A DNA stretch of 64,000 nt from Golubevia sp. BC0850 (GCA_012976225.1 JAAVVG010000004.1:1178001-1242000); one strand, 5' to 3'. Shown: positions 1 to 11,853, counted from the stretch's first letter. Notes: generated from the sequence alone by a model not told the origin. Translations and numbers: made by a program.

Positions 1-883
1 ACCTGGTGGGAGAAGAGGATCTTGAGGCATGTAGGGAGGATCCTCGTGCTGTTGATTCATTTCTTGTTCTCCTTCACCTTCGGGTACAGAGGCCGTTGGA
101 AGGGCAGAAGAACCTTGACCGTTTTGACCATTGTAAGGATTTGGAGGATATTGAGCGTAAAAGTGACCTCCATCATCGTAGGAGAAGCCAGAAGTGATAG
201 AACCTCTGCGTTCTGGAAGTAAACCAAAGGAGCGGTGAGGAGGTATGCTTTGGTCAGCTAAGATTCAAGGATCGACCTTCAGCTTTCATTAGAAATAGAT
301 GAAGAGAGGGAAGGAGAGGAAGGAGGGAACACGATGTACTTCACCACCTTCCCTCCCATCTCCTCGTCCCCATAGTTAGAGTAGTCCCATAAAAACTCTC
401 AGAATCGTCCCTTTGACTCTAGAACTCACCAGCTGCCGAAGCGACTGCAGCTGAGGCGGTGGCGGCCAAAGAAGCATGAAGCATAGGATCAGTACTTCCT
501 CTCCTTCCATCGCCTATTGGATGAGGATTATAAGACTGAGCGCTTGGTTCCAAAGTTCCCAAAGTAGCACCATAGTTTCCATTCCCATTGCCACCTGGAT
601 GAGAAGCTTGTTGCTCATGCTCCTCTTGATGATGAGACTGACTCTCAGCATGATCTCCTAGCTCTTGACCTGCATGGCCTTGGTTATTCTGATCAAGGTG
701 ATGGTTATGTTGATGAGCTTGTTGTAGATGATTCTCTTGACCTAGATTTCCAGGTTGACCTTGTTCTTGTGCTTGAGCCTGAAGTTGCTGTTCTAAACCT
801 GGTTGATGCTCCTGAAGTTGGTCTACTTCTTCAGCCACTTGATTCTTTGATGATCTGGAAGAGCGTTTGGTAGCTGGAGGCAT
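1..883 (-). CDS. Q/H-rich nuclear-type protein, N-terminal part (3' end outside window)
   Basis: Two exons are visible on the minus strand, 883..430 and 257..<1, joined by an intron at 429..258 (GTGAGT donor, TTAG acceptor). The splice keeps frame and replaces a stop met two codons into the intron. The ATG at 883 opens a lysine/arginine/serine stretch, followed by about 80 residues rich in Gln, His, Asn and Gly, an Ala-rich stretch, and in exon 2 a Tyr/Pro/Asn-rich acidic segment. No folded domain is reached before the window ends. The composition resembles activation or prion-like regions of fungal transcription regulators, but that is inference only. The 3' part lies beyond position 1. Confidence 0.6.
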
Positions 884-2235
884 TAATGAGAATGAGAGAT
901 GGAAGAGGTGGAAGAAGGAGTGGGAACGTGGAATGGGGTGGTGGATGGATGGCTCTGAGTGCTATTACTGTCCACTGAGTGATGCTGAGCTAGACTGTAA
1001 AAGGGTTTGAGGACTTGAAAGCTGCTCTATGAAACCAACTTGAGAGTTTAAAGATTGTTCTTGAAGGTAGAATGTGAAGAGTAGGATGGTAAGCTGGTAA
1101 GGATATTAGATCCTCTCTTTCGCTCGCTCTAATTTGTCTGCTTTTTGATTGAGTGACCGAGTTGCTTTTGCAAAAGGCAAAGCAGAGTAAGAATCATCAG
1201 GGGGCATCTCTCAAGAGATGCTGGGAGAGTTTCCAAATCGATTCCATTCTTATCTCCCAAGTCCAACACTGAAAGATAGACAACGTGGGAGAGATGGCCA
1301 CGAGGGAGGAAGAGACCAAGTCAAGCGAAGGAGGGAGGAAGATCCTTCTTTCTTTCATAAATTCACTCCTTCTGGGAGTCTCTCGCCTTAAGAACAAAGG
1401 CCAGTATTATTCACTTGACAATGGCAGGATCCTTCCTCTCTCACTGGCCGTGCTCTTCTGCTTTTTTCGATCCAGATTCTAGGCTTGCAATCCGAGTCCC
1501 TTCGCTCCTCTTCGAAGTTAGCACCATCTTTTACCTTCTGTTCTCTAGAATTATAGGTTTTCATGTGCCTTCAGCATCGAATCTACAGCTTTTGACTTTC
1601 AATTCTTCAAGTTTTACGCAAACTCTCTTCCATACGACTATCTTCGCCCTTAGGACTACTTCCTTGGACCATAATCAGAACTCGAATCCTCAATTCCAAG
1701 TTCTTCCTTGACACCCCTACCTCATAGATAATGAGTTGAAGCCGCTTCATCACCGCGTGTCAGCTTTGACCCTCTCACTCTTTCTGTTCGCTTGCTATTC
1801 CATCCCCAAAATTAAGCATCATTCGCATCCTGATCCAACTGTTGGCGCTTTGTGTCATAGAATCAATGGATTTCCTCTCTTCCGAAACTTGGCGAAAAGC
1901 GAAGGACGTTCGACGAATGTGTTATCTCTCTCTCCAAGAGAAGACATCGCGCTACCGAAAGGATACAGTCAATCTAGGCAATGGAGATCAGGAAACTGAT
2001 TATATAGTCTGTCTTGGAATCCAGGAAATAAAGATAAATAGCAAAGCTTTCCGGAGGATTGCACCAGTGATTACATCGAGGCGGTAGTGTTCTAACGAGA
2101 AAATGAGGGGCCCAAGACAAAGAGACAGAAGAAAAAAGAAGGGGTAGATTCTACAACACAAGATGGGGAGATTGAATGAGACAAAAGAAGGAAGCAAGAA
2201 GGAATAGAGAGAAGAACAAGACGCTTGAGTCCTAT
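884..2235. other. Intergenic: upstream of the Q-rich gene, downstream of the monooxygenase
   Basis: About 1.35 kb with no convincing coding region. It should hold the promoter and leader of the minus-strand gene starting at 883 and the 3' end of the monooxygenase ending at 2236. Short open frames here are T/C- or S/L-rich, lack consistent splice sites and resemble nothing known. No RNA gene or repeat was recognised. Confidence 0.5.
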
Positions 2236-5175
2236 CTAGTTCTTACCAGGCTTGTCGAAGTAGGAGTTTCCCTTTCCAACAGCGTAGTCGCCGTTTCTGA
2301 ACTTCCTTCTGTGTTCGTCTGTCACGTTTGGGAGAGCACCGATTCCTAGAGAGTTTCTCAACCTGGTACTGTAAGGGAGAGTTTGCCAGATAGTCTTGTT
2401 GTTGGCTAGATTTGAGTAGTTGAAGTCTTGGTATTGAGGGTGGGAAGCTCTGTGAGCATACATGTATTGGTAATCAGGGTAGCTGAGAGAAAGAGAGGCA
2501 GAGAAAGAAAGAGAAGAATGGAAGTCAGTAAACGATGCTCGTAGTTCCACATCTCTTATCCAACCCGCGTCTCACGAATCGCATCTCTTTGTACTCACAC
2601 TGCTAGAACTCTTCCACTCTTAGGTTCGACATACCAGCTGCCACAATCCTGACTGTAAACCATCTCCTGACTTGCGCTCTGAATCCAGACCTGTTCATCT
2701 TCTTCCTTGTTGAACTTGACAGCTACTTTTGGATTCTTGATCTGAGTTCCTCTTGGGGCGTTCTTAGCTTCCTTTAGAGTCAATACAGCTGGTCTTGGAG
2801 CTGCTAGGATTGGAGCCATGACTCTGATAGCGAATTGAGCGTTGTGTTCAGCAGTGTGAACGTAAGAGAAATGGCCAGTTCCGGCGTTTGGTCCCATCAA
2901 AGTAAAGAGATTTGGGAAGTCTGACATCATGCAACTTCTGTAAGCTTGAGGACCACCTGTTGAAGAAGCAGCAATGAAAGAGAAAAGGAGAAGAGAAGGG
3001 AGATGAGAAGAAGTGGAGGAAGGTCAGAAAGAGAGGCGAGAGAGAGAGGGATGTTGACAAGAAGAAAGGGGAAGGAAGAGGCTCAACTCACCTTTAGCCT
3101 CCCAATATTCTTGGAGAGTCTGACCCTTCTCTCCATAGAGTAGCATAGGGAATCCCATTCTGGTAACATTGAATCCGTTAGCCATCACGATAATGTCGGC
3201 ATCCAAAACCTTTCCACTCTTGGTGACAACTGAGTTTTCTCTGATCTCAGTTAGAGGGTCGGTTTCGAGTTCAATGTTGTCTCTTCTCAAAGCTGAAAGG
3301 TAATCAGTGTCAAAGACTCTTCTCTTGCATCCTGGAATTAGCTCCTTTCCTTTTGGAATTAAGATGTCGTGATACTTCTTTGGAGCTGTCTTTCTAATGT
3401 AGTTTCTGCAATCGTTGGCGAACTTGTTTCTGTACCAGGTACCGATGAAAGTGTTCTTCATCATAACCATAGAGAGCTCTAGAACGAAGTAGATAACCAA
3501 TCTCTGGACAGAAGCGAATCCAGGAACGTACTTGACCATCCATCTCCAAACTACGAAGTCGACGGGATTGTGTGGCCTTTGAGCGTACCAATGCTTTGAT
3601 CGAACGAACTGAGTGACCTGAGTCGCTTCTTTGGCGATGATTGGGATGAACTGAGTAGCTGAGCATCCATTACCAACCTGAAGGCGTGAAGAGAGAGCGT
3701 GAAAGCGGAAGAGAAAACAAGTCAGCGAGAGCCTGCGATCGTAGAGTGATATCTTGCTTCTCTTTCTTGGGTCATGACTAAGATTTATTCAGCACTGATT
3801 ACTCACGCAGATGACTTTCTTGTTGGCAAAAGACAGAGACCTATCCCAACGAGCTGAATGGAACAGAGGCCCCTTGAACTTCTCGTGTCCTGGAATCGTG
3901 CACTCGTTTGCTGATAGAATGAAGGAGGTCGAAGCAAAAGTTTTGGAGAGAAGATTGAAATAGGAGTTAGAATTCACAACGGTAGAGAGCAGCGAGAGGA
4001 ATGGTTGGGACACAAATCAGTTTCAATTTCCGCCGATGAGTCTTCCTTTCTCCCACATTCTACTTCTAGAATTTAGCAAGAATTCTGTGATACTCACGTT
4101 GAGAAAGTCCTCCAACTGCAGTGACCAAGACCTTACAGACCCAGTGCTTGGTCTCACTCTCCAAGTCATTGTCCTCTCTTCCCTTCGCAGGTCTAGTGTA
4201 GACGTGCCAGAGGTTCAAGTCTTTGTCCCAATGAGCATTGACAACTTCAGTCTTGTAATGAATTTTCCTAGTTAAGTCAAATTTATCACAGACGGCCCTC
4301 TGATAAGAATTAATCTCGTCGTGTAAAGCGAAGAACGTTGTCCAATCCTTCTTTTGAGCGAAAGAGAAAGAGTAGAGCGGGATTGGAATGTCGCAACTGT
4401 AATTCATGAAGAGGTAGGAGAGGGTGAAAGAATTGTTAGTTGAAGTAAAAAATGGAGCAGAGGATTTTGGCAAGGTTTGAGAAGGTTTAGACCAATCGTC
4501 GTCTTTCTCCTTCAAATGTGAGAGAAATGCTCACCCAGCTCCTGGATATTTGTTCATGGATCCCCAAGTTCCTGTGGAAAAGAAGGAAGAAGGGGTCGAA
4601 CGTGAGATTCGAGCTGAGAGGTGTGGGGAGGGAAGAGAGGGGACGACTTACCTCCTAGCTCTTCTTCTCTCTCGCTGAGGGGATGAGTGAGAGAAAAGAG
4701 GCAAAGTTAGTTGAAAGAGTCATCAGAGGAGCACTTGGGCTTAAGTCGAGCCACGAGAGGTCTGTTACTTTCATTACTTCATCTACCGGCAACGCTCGGA
4801 AGATCCCGAATCTTATCTGTGCTTTCGTTATCTCCCAAACGATTCTTGAATCGTAATACTCTGGTTTTCCGCTCATGCCTGCCCTTTGTATCCGGACGTT
4901 CAAATCCAGCTAATCGTTCTATCAGCATCTCTCACTCACAAGAATCTGACATCCGTTTCACCAAGCATTAGCTTCAAATGGCATCCCATCGAAATCCCAG
5001 CCATTCCAACTCCTACCACCAAGCTATCCAATAGGAAGAAAGAGTAAAAAAAGGGAGAGAGGCAGACCAGGTCAGCTTATGGATTATGGATGAGCATAAC
5101 AGAGAGAACAATCACTTGCCAGGCAACTTACACATTATGATATTCCGGAATCGAAGCTCTAACGTTGGTAGCCAT
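2236..5175 (-). CDS. FAD/NADPH-dependent Baeyer-Villiger type monooxygenase (flavin monooxygenase family)
   Basis: Nine exons: 5175..5132, 5023..4940, 4674..4652, 4571..4535, 4396..4098, 3910..3807, 3677..3092, 2956..2599, 2482..2236. All junctions are GT-AG and the sum encodes 593 residues, the usual size for single-domain Baeyer-Villiger monooxygenases. Visible motifs are the FAD Rossmann G19-x-G21-x-x-G24 with acid E44, the ELGGTW turn near residue 50, the family fingerprint F174-x-G-x3-H180-x3-W184-D185, and the NADPH motif V198-G-N-G-C-S-A. The family inserts oxygen next to a carbonyl in ketones or oxidises soft heteroatoms; the substrate cannot be told from sequence. The nearest group appears to be the 4-hydroxyacetophenone-type enzymes. 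The start at 5175 is the first ATG giving a short leader before the FAD motif. Exon 3 is only 23 nt. No secretion signal is seen, so a cytosolic enzyme is likely. Confidence 0.9.
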
Positions 5176-5906
5176 AATGGGGATAGGATATAGTGAATAG
5201 GAATAAAGTAAGGGAGAAGGAATGTCAAGTAGATTCCCCACAAAGCATTTCTTTTTGAATCGATCCCAGTTGCCCACAGTTGGTGCGTGAAACCACTCCG
5301 AGGCTCGGACTTGGGGCTTGGGGGCGGGGGTTTCATAGACGGCCTTTCTGAAAGTTGCTCTGCACTCGTTCAGTTTAGAAATCAACATCAGTTCGATTGG
5401 TGATAACAAGTCAGGGGTAGGTATTCACGACTTGAAGGGGGTGGCACGTCGAAAACGAAGCCCAGAGACAAATAGTCAGTACAGATGTTCTCCTTCAGGG
5501 AAATCGGTGAGTAAGAAGATGCCAATCCTGACAGACGCACCCTCTATTACTCAACGTATCAACCCACAGTAGTTGGGAACCAACACAAAGACAAGCATCA
5601 AAAGGAAGAGTCCCCAAAAGAATGGATCGCGCGACGTGATCCGGAGTAAAGGAGATAGGAAACTTGGACAACAGTGATAAATGTTACATGGATTTGTAAT
5701 AAAATTTCACAGTTATCTGATGAGAATGATGAGATTCGATTGGGTTAAAAGCATCGAATGGAACGACGAAAAACGAGCGAATTAAGATTCAAGACCTTAA
5801 AAAGGGCCTCTTCTTCTGACTCTTCTTCTGATTCTTTCTCCTCTTCTTCCCCCTCCGTAGCACCTTTGTCCTCTAGCTGTCATTTTTTGGACCTGGATTC
5901 CCAAAT
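5176..5906. other. Divergent intergenic region
   Basis: This 730-bp spacer lies between the starts of the monooxygenase (-) and the DUF2306 gene (+) and should carry both promoters. The frame upstream of 5175 stays open to 5409, so a longer monooxygenase N-terminus is possible but would add about 78 residues not expected for the family. A serine-rich open frame at 5758-5949 ends inside the DUF2306 gene and is regarded as chance. Confidence 0.45.
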
Positions 5907-6884
5907 ATGGCCTTCTCAAACATCTCGAAGGTCTTGCATAAGCCCTTGAGCAATCCGTCGCAACTCATGATGCTCTCACTTTCATTCTTCCTACTTTCTT
6001 TCGCTTTTGCTGGATTGGTCTCAAGAGAAGGTTGGATCGGAGATTTGCTTCCATTCTACAAAGGAAAGACTCCAATCTTCACAAGTTTCAGAGACGAGGT
6101 GAGTCGTGACTCGAGGCTCCCATTCTCAAACTTCGAGACTTTGACTCTTTGCCTTTTCTCGCCTTCCCATCTCTTCTCCTTTCAGACTCAAGGTGGCAAA
6201 TTCTTTGGAGAACAAAGATTTAAGAATGCTCCGAATCTCTACGGATTAGCTCATATCGTTCCAGCCATCATTTGGTCTCTATTAATTCCAACTCAACATT
6301 GGGCTTCCATTCGAAGGAATTACATCTTCTTTCATAGATTTTCAGGTTATTTGATAGTACTTTCTTCAATCTCACTTTCCATCTCTGCATCACTTTTCCC
6401 TTCTTATGGGCTATCCTTCTCAGATCCTGACATCCTGAGCTTTCACAAATTTCCAATACCTGGCACTTCTTTTTACCTACCTTTTCCAACTTTTAATCAG
6501 ACCATAAAAGTTCTACCTTTCACACTTCTTTTACCACTTTACATGGCCATTAAAGCAATCAGAATCGAGAAAAATATTCAAAAGCATAGAAGATGGATGA
6601 TTTTACACACTTTAGCTGGGTACGCAATCGGAGTACAAAGGGTTTTAATGCTGATGAATAACGTAATTGGTTGGGCTCTTTTCTATTCACCGGATAGCTT
6701 CTCAAACAAAGTTGCTTCAACGTTCAATCTTCCAGAAGAACGTGATGAGAGGGGCGTTTGGGAAGTTGAGAGAGCAGCCTTTGCCTTGACAGCTTGGTTA
6801 TCTGCTTTTGTAGTCATGTTCTGGCAATTCAAGTTGACTGGGAAGAGAAATCTGGGAGGGAAAGGGATGAGGAAGGAGTTGTAG
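5907..6884 (+). CDS. DUF2306 multi-pass membrane protein
   Basis: Two exons, 5907..6098 and 6186..6884, encode 296 residues. The protein has an N-terminal hydrophobic segment (about residues 22-38) and several further membrane helices. Family-type features include the NLYGLAHIVPA segment, a histidine-bearing FFHRFSGYL helix and the basic KHRRWM loop ahead of LHTLAGYAIGVQR. DUF2306 proteins are fungal and bacterial membrane proteins of unknown function; the conserved histidines suggest possible cofactor binding (inference). The intron at 6099..6185 is 87 nt, a multiple of three, with no stop in frame, so retaining it would add 29 residues rather than truncate. GTGAGT and TTTCAG ends support splicing. 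The gene converges with the lyase gene downstream. Confidence 0.8.
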   Translation: MAFSNISKVLHKPLSNPSQLMMLSLSFFLLSFAFAGLVSREGWIGDLLPFYKGKTPIFTSFRDEVSRDSRLPFSNFETLTLCLFSPSHLFSFQTQGGKFFGEQRFKNAPNLYGLAHIVPAIIWSLLIPTQHWASIRRNYIFFHRFSGYLIVLSSISLSISASLFPSYGLSFSDPDILSFHKFPIPGTSFYLPFPTFNQTIKVLPFTLLLPLYMAIKAIRIEKNIQKHRRWMILHTLAGYAIGVQRVLMLMNNVIGWALFYSPDSFSNKVASTFNLPEERDERGVWEVERAAFALTAWLSAFVVMFWQFKLTGKRNLGGKGMRKEL

Positions 6885-7380
6885 AAGGGAGTTTTCTTCT
6901 TTGAAGTCGATCTCTTTGTGACGACATACAGCTCTATTTCCTTCAATCCCTTACCGAAGTCTCCTGCAATGATAGCATTCTAAACCGTTCTCTGAGAATA
7001 GTATGAACCTTGCAATTCCAAGTCACAATTGCTGTTTGTACTTCGCTGTGTTGAAAAGCACCTACCTGCTGTCAGCTGCCCTCGAGATCTCAAAAGTTGT
7101 CGACACTCTCCTTTGTCCACCTCCTGGTCTCTGGCCTCGTGTCTCGAAACGATCGAAACGAAATCAGAAGACTCAATCTGTGGTGACCCAGACCTTCTGT
7201 CCCTGCGCTGAAAGCCTCGAATCGACCACGACATCGAGATGGAGGGGGAAGAAGTTGGATTCGGGTTCTCTCTCTCAGACTCAGAACATATTCATCCTAC
7301 CAACGGTTCTATTGAATTCTACGTAAAGAAGTGTTGTATGTAGCTGATTTTGACATCGAACCCTGGAGAATAATTCTCGA
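6885..7380. other. Convergent 3' region
   Basis: About 500 bp between two converging stop codons (6884 on + and 7381 on -). It should hold both 3' untranslated regions and polyadenylation signals. Open frames on both strands here overlap each other and show no recognisable protein. Confidence 0.45.
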
Positions 7381-7691
7381 TCAGAAAGAGTGTTCAGTAG
7401 AATCCCCACCCATAGCACTAGTACTTGAACTTCCCGAACTAACAGTCTGCAACATTCTATCAACGTAATTGGCACCAGACCATTTCTGATGAGTCAAAAC
7501 ATCACATCCCATTTCCTTTTCTCTTCTCTGAATCTTCTCTACGTAAGCGAGCATACCTCTCTTTGAGAAATCTTCTGAAAGTTCACATGAGATGGTAGCA
7601 GTAGAATGTAAACCAGCTAGGGAGATCAATTGGAATAGGAAACCTGATTTCGCTAGGTCCCAGACGAAGGATTGAAGGGCAGCATCTGATG

Positions 7692-7751
<60 letters not shown>

Positions 7752-9921
7752 CAACGATTCGGTCAAAAGTTCGTCAGTCAGAGTTACCAATGCCGTTTGT
7801 GTAAGATAAAAAGAGTTTCGGTACTCACCATCGAATCCATGAGCGCTCCAATTGAAACTTGGACTCAAATTGTAAACCAACCATTTACCAGGGAAATCCT
7901 TGTGAATATCAGCGGCGAAACCCTGAGCTTGTTTCAAATCTGGAGTCTTAGTTTCCAACCAAAGCATATCAGCATAAGGAGCGAAAGCCTTGACCCTTGA
8001 AATAGCAGGATCTACTCCACCAGCAAAATGGAAGTAACCTTCTTTAGTTCTTGGAGCTTCACAATCCCAAGTTGGACAACCTTCCTTTCCAAAGATCGAT
8101 TCAGCTAATTCTCTAGCTGCTCTGCTGGACATTCCAACCTTGATCTTTGATTGATATTCTTCTACTCCTGCCTTGTTGGATGAGCAATGCTTGGCGATGG
8201 CTGCAATGATGGAGAGGGGATCAGAAGTCAGATCAGAGGGATCAAGAAAAAGGGCTCTCTCTTACGAGTCAGAGTTGAGACATTCACTTACCTTCATCAT
8301 AAGTAACTAAGTCACAGCCATCCATCCATTCTTTCTCAACCGCATCCACCTGCGCTCCGATCTTTCCCTCAGCTTCAGCCTTAGCCAAACTTTCAGCCAA
8401 ACTCAAAGTGTTTGGAGGTAAGTTCATTGCACCTTTAATGAAAGCGTGATCTCTAACATCGATGTTTGAAGAGATTAATTTTGCAGATTCAGAATCAGTA
8501 CGAGCGATTAGAATGTTAGAGGAGCCTAGAATGTCCCAGGCTAGACGAGCTGAGGTCAATCGATTCACGTGCTCTGAAGTTGGGACTAGAACTTTTCCGG
8601 CTTGATGACCACACTTGAGAAGGAGGGGATGATTGGAAAGAAAGGAGAGAGGATGAGACATGAGGGGAATGGAAGGGGAGGTTGAGATGAGGACTCACCT
8701 TCTTTCCTCCGTGAAGTTGATCTTCGAAATGAATTCCAGCAGCTCCCTATGAGAGATTCGGAGTCAAAGTAGAGTCAGTAAGAGAGGTAGAAAGGCCTAA
8801 TCGATAGGAAAGGGTCAAACTCTTTCTCGATGCTTTCAAATCCCAACTTACGTTCTCAGCGAATAGCTTTGCAAGCTTGAAGACAGTACTTAAACCTCCG
8901 TGTCTGAGAGATGATAAATCAAGAGATATGTAGAAAAAAGAAAACTCAGTCAAGGAAGCTAAGCCAAATCGAGAAGAAATTCAACTTTGCGAGCTTGTAC
9001 TGACCCAGTATCAGCGTCAGCGATGATCGGCCTCAAGTAGTCAACCCAAGGAGTGTTCTTACGTTTCTCGGTTGGAAGAGAGCACCTCTCATCCCAGTGC
9101 TTACGATCGTGATGCTGTTGGGCTTTGAAGAGACGCTGGAGAGGGAGGGGAAGCAGGAGTGGAAGGTGGAGATTAGCTTCTTCCTGGCCGAGACGCTCTT
9201 CTTCTCCAAGATCAACAGAGCAAACCAGTTATAGCATTCTATCACTGAGGTTGATCAAAGACTGTCTCTCCTGTTCCGATCCTCCCATCCCGGATCTTCC
9301 CACTCTCTCGACTCTACTCACCTGAACTTGATTTGGAACGGTAGTATAAGGATAATCAGCCAAATCGGGACCGACTTCATTATTACAAGTAGTCAAAACG
9401 CTACTAGCAGCCCAACCAGAAACATAAACGGCTTCTTGATGATGAGCCATTTGAGATTGTTGAATTGGATCGACAGCCCCCATAGTATGAAGAGGTTCTC
9501 CCTTCTTGGCCTTCTCTGTCAAAATGTTGAATAATTTATCTGCCATTAAAGAAGAAGTTGGAGGTTGAACTGGTAAACTACCTCTTTTGGAAACTACAGA
9601 ATCTGGTCCATAAGGACGTTTAATCCCTTTGAATCTGGGGGAATCAAACCAAGCTTGAACTTCTTCACAGGCCTTTTTGAAATCTTGAGCTTCTTCTGAG
9701 GCCGTTGGTGGAACAATTCGTAGAGGGGCTGGAGGTGAAATTAGGGAAGTTGCATTGCAGTTTGAAAATCTGAGAGAAGTTGAGGACATGTTGCGAGATT
9801 GAGATTGAGAGATGGAGCTGATTGAGGATCTGACTGATAGAGAGGCTCTGCAAGATTGAGTCGATGGAATTGAGCGCGAGAATGAGCGAAGTAATGATCG
9901 AGATGACATTCTGAGATCCAA
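7381..9921 (-). CDS. mclA: 2-methylisocitrate lyase, mitochondrial (isocitrate lyase superfamily)
   Basis: Seven exons: 9921..9322, 9135..9005, 8903..8852, 8746..8699, 8613..8292, 8200..7829, 7685..7381, giving 609 residues. The reaction is cleavage of 2-methylisocitrate to pyruvate and succinate, the last step of the methylcitrate cycle that removes propionyl-CoA. The first 60 or so residues are rich in Ser/Arg and poor in acids, a typical mitochondrial presequence. The catalytic signature K276-K-C-G-H280 (Cys278) is intact. Segments such as [29 protein letters not shown]-type wording and [14 protein letters not shown] fit the methylisocitrate branch better than glyoxylate-cycle isocitrate lyase, and the presequence agrees; the alternative cannot be excluded by eye. 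Start is the first ATG at 9921; an ATG four codons in (9909) is equally possible. The last intron holds a long AG microsatellite. Confidence 0.9.
7695..7748. repeat. (AG)27 dinucleotide microsatellite in the last intron of the lyase gene
   Basis: Twenty-seven perfect AG units on the + strand, which read as a CT tract in the transcript. The tract lies 10 nt upstream of the acceptor at 7686-7687, so it forms the polypyrimidine tract of that intron (7828..7686). Length variation here could tune splicing of the catalytically important last exon. Confidence 0.95.
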
Positions 9922-10693
9922 AAGTAGAAGATTAAAATGAAGAATGCAGAGGGAGAGAAGAAAGGCAAGTTGATTTTGAGAAGAATCACCTTTTCTTGAT
10001 AGTCCGGACCAGCCGCGATTAGAACTACCCGTTCTCCTCGACCCGCTTCATCCTAATCAACCTCTACGGATTTCCCCTCTTCTGTCTGATCACTTTTTCG
10101 AGCAGTCAAAATATACTTAGGAGATTTGGGCAAGATCGGCGGCGTGGTTCGAAAGTGAAATAGCAAGATCCAAACACTTTCGCTCGCTCTTCAATTCGCA
10201 ACATTCACTTCTTCAAGAGGTGAGTCTTACTGGATGAGCTTGGTCTCACGATAGCCATGCTAGATTCCTCCCATTCTCACTGACGTTCTCTTCTGTCATC
10301 TTCCATCCAGCGAGCGATTCGCTTCATTCCGCTTTCGAGATCCATCTCAAAGCCGATCCCTCGTCACAAGGTGAGAGCAACAAGTGAAGCATGAATATCC
10401 GTCGATGATATGGAATCCATTTCCGTCTTTATTGGAAGCCAGCTTCCTATTTCAAGTTACTCACCTTGTCATCTTCGCTTCTCTTCCATCTCTGTCGAAG
10501 CAGCCTCTTCTCTTCGCTACCGATTTAACCTCCTTGAGGAAACGTTCAGAGTCTTGAGAATGTCAAGCGAGGTCAGTGTGATCACATAAGAGGCTTGGAC
10601 AGAAAACATAAACGTACTCACTCTTTACTTTCGTGTTTCACATCTCTCCGTCTTTGCCTGATCTTTCCATCCAGCTTTGTCTTTCAAAAGAAG
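9922..10693. other. Divergent intergenic region
   Basis: About 770 bp between the lyase start (-) and the first plausible F-box ATG (+). It contains several GTGAGT-like and CAG sites that could belong to untranslated leader introns of the + strand locus, but no coding exon could be supported. No RNA gene or repeat was recognised. Confidence 0.4.
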
Positions 10694-11853
10694 ATGGGCG
10701 CTCGATTCTCCAAGCTTTCAGATTCAAATGTTCGATTCAAGATGAACATCAACGAAGCCCTACCTTCAGAAGCTCTGCTCTCCTCACTCAGACGTCTAGA
10801 AATGAGACACCTCGTCAAAGCTAGGGAAGTTTGTCAACAGTGGTCAGAGATCATCGATGGAATCAAATCATTCTGAAGATTCTTGGTCATTTCATGCAAG
10901 ACTTTGGAAGAGGTTCAACTTGTCATGGAACAGTTTGACGAGAGGAGCGGGTCGACCATGGAGGAAGTTACGATCGAGATCAGGCAGCCTACCAAGTCAG
11001 TTCCCTTTCAACTTCTCCAATCCATTGAGAGTTCAAGCGAACGTCTTTCAGCGATCTCTCTCGTCCTACCGAATTCAAACAACACCCTGGTGCTCATGCG
11101 GACGGTCTACTTATGAAGCTTCCCAACTTGGTTGACTTTAGAAGTGTCAGAGTTGGAGTGTCCGGAAAGGAACGCTGCCAAGTTCGGAGAGCCAGCAGAC
11201 CTGTTCCGGGAAATCTTCAAGTGTTATGGCTTCGCAAGATTTCAGATCTTCCCGCCGAACGTCCCTCTCTTTCCGGACACTCCCATCTCTCCACTTTAGC
11301 GCATTCTACAGCGCTTTGAGATTGAGGCGGGTCCTAGAGCCTCCTTCAAAGACCCTAAGACACCTCAGCATCGCTTTTGGACCTCGAAGAGAGGACCAGG
11401 TTATCTCTGCTCTAGAATTTCCAGCGCTGAAAGTCCTCGAAGTCCATCTTCATCCAAAGGATCCTTTTCCAAGTTGGATGGCCCTTCCGCACATCTCGAA
11501 CCTTTTCACGATGTCCTTTCGATTCTGGAATATCTCCAGTTGTTTCCCTTTGGATCGGTTACCACTATGGCTCGGAGTCAGAGGACTTCTCAAACAACTG
11601 CCCATGCCTACAAACACTTAAGCTGGACACTGTACGCCCTAGGTCACTACTGAGCCTTATCCATGACCTATCTAAAAGAAGAAGAAACGTTGAAGCTGGA
11701 GTGGAGGTGGCGGAAGTCAAGATGAAACACCTGAAGAAGCTGGTTCTTCCCTTCAGCAAGTTCAAACAAGACGAGCTAGGATTGCTGAGAGATTTGGTCG
11801 AGGAGCTACTGGACACAGAATCAGAGCTGGAGACTTGGGAAGTTGAGATCTGA
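10694..11853 (+). pseudogene. Decayed F-box / leucine-rich protein gene
   Basis: The ATG at 10694 opens a frame whose residues 21-54 look like an F-box: LPSEALL, then LEMRHLVKAREVCQQWSEII. F-box proteins bind Skp1 in SCF ubiquitin ligases. The frame hits TGA at 10874-10876 but continues sensibly in the same frame (CKTLEEVQLVMEQFDE) to a second TGA at 11114-11116. Recognisable sequence then jumps frame: around 11330-11510 a leucine-rich pattern (RHLSIAF, FPALKVLEVHL) and from about 11590 to the TGA at 11851 a third piece ending in an acidic helix. No GT-AG introns rescue these breaks, so the locus reads as a pseudogene. A heavily spliced live gene is less likely but not excluded. It is not obviously the same family as the two minus-strand F-box-like loci. 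Confidence 0.55.

Noticed and set aside
4655-4903. Open frame of 82 codons inside the monooxygenase gene
   Set aside because: It lies in the 265-nt intron between the exon with the G-x-G-x-x-G motif and the 23-nt exon; including it would break the FAD fold, and it matches nothing.
7689-8000. + strand frame beginning with a run of Arg-Glu
   Set aside because: It is a translation of the AG microsatellite and the antisense of lyase exons.
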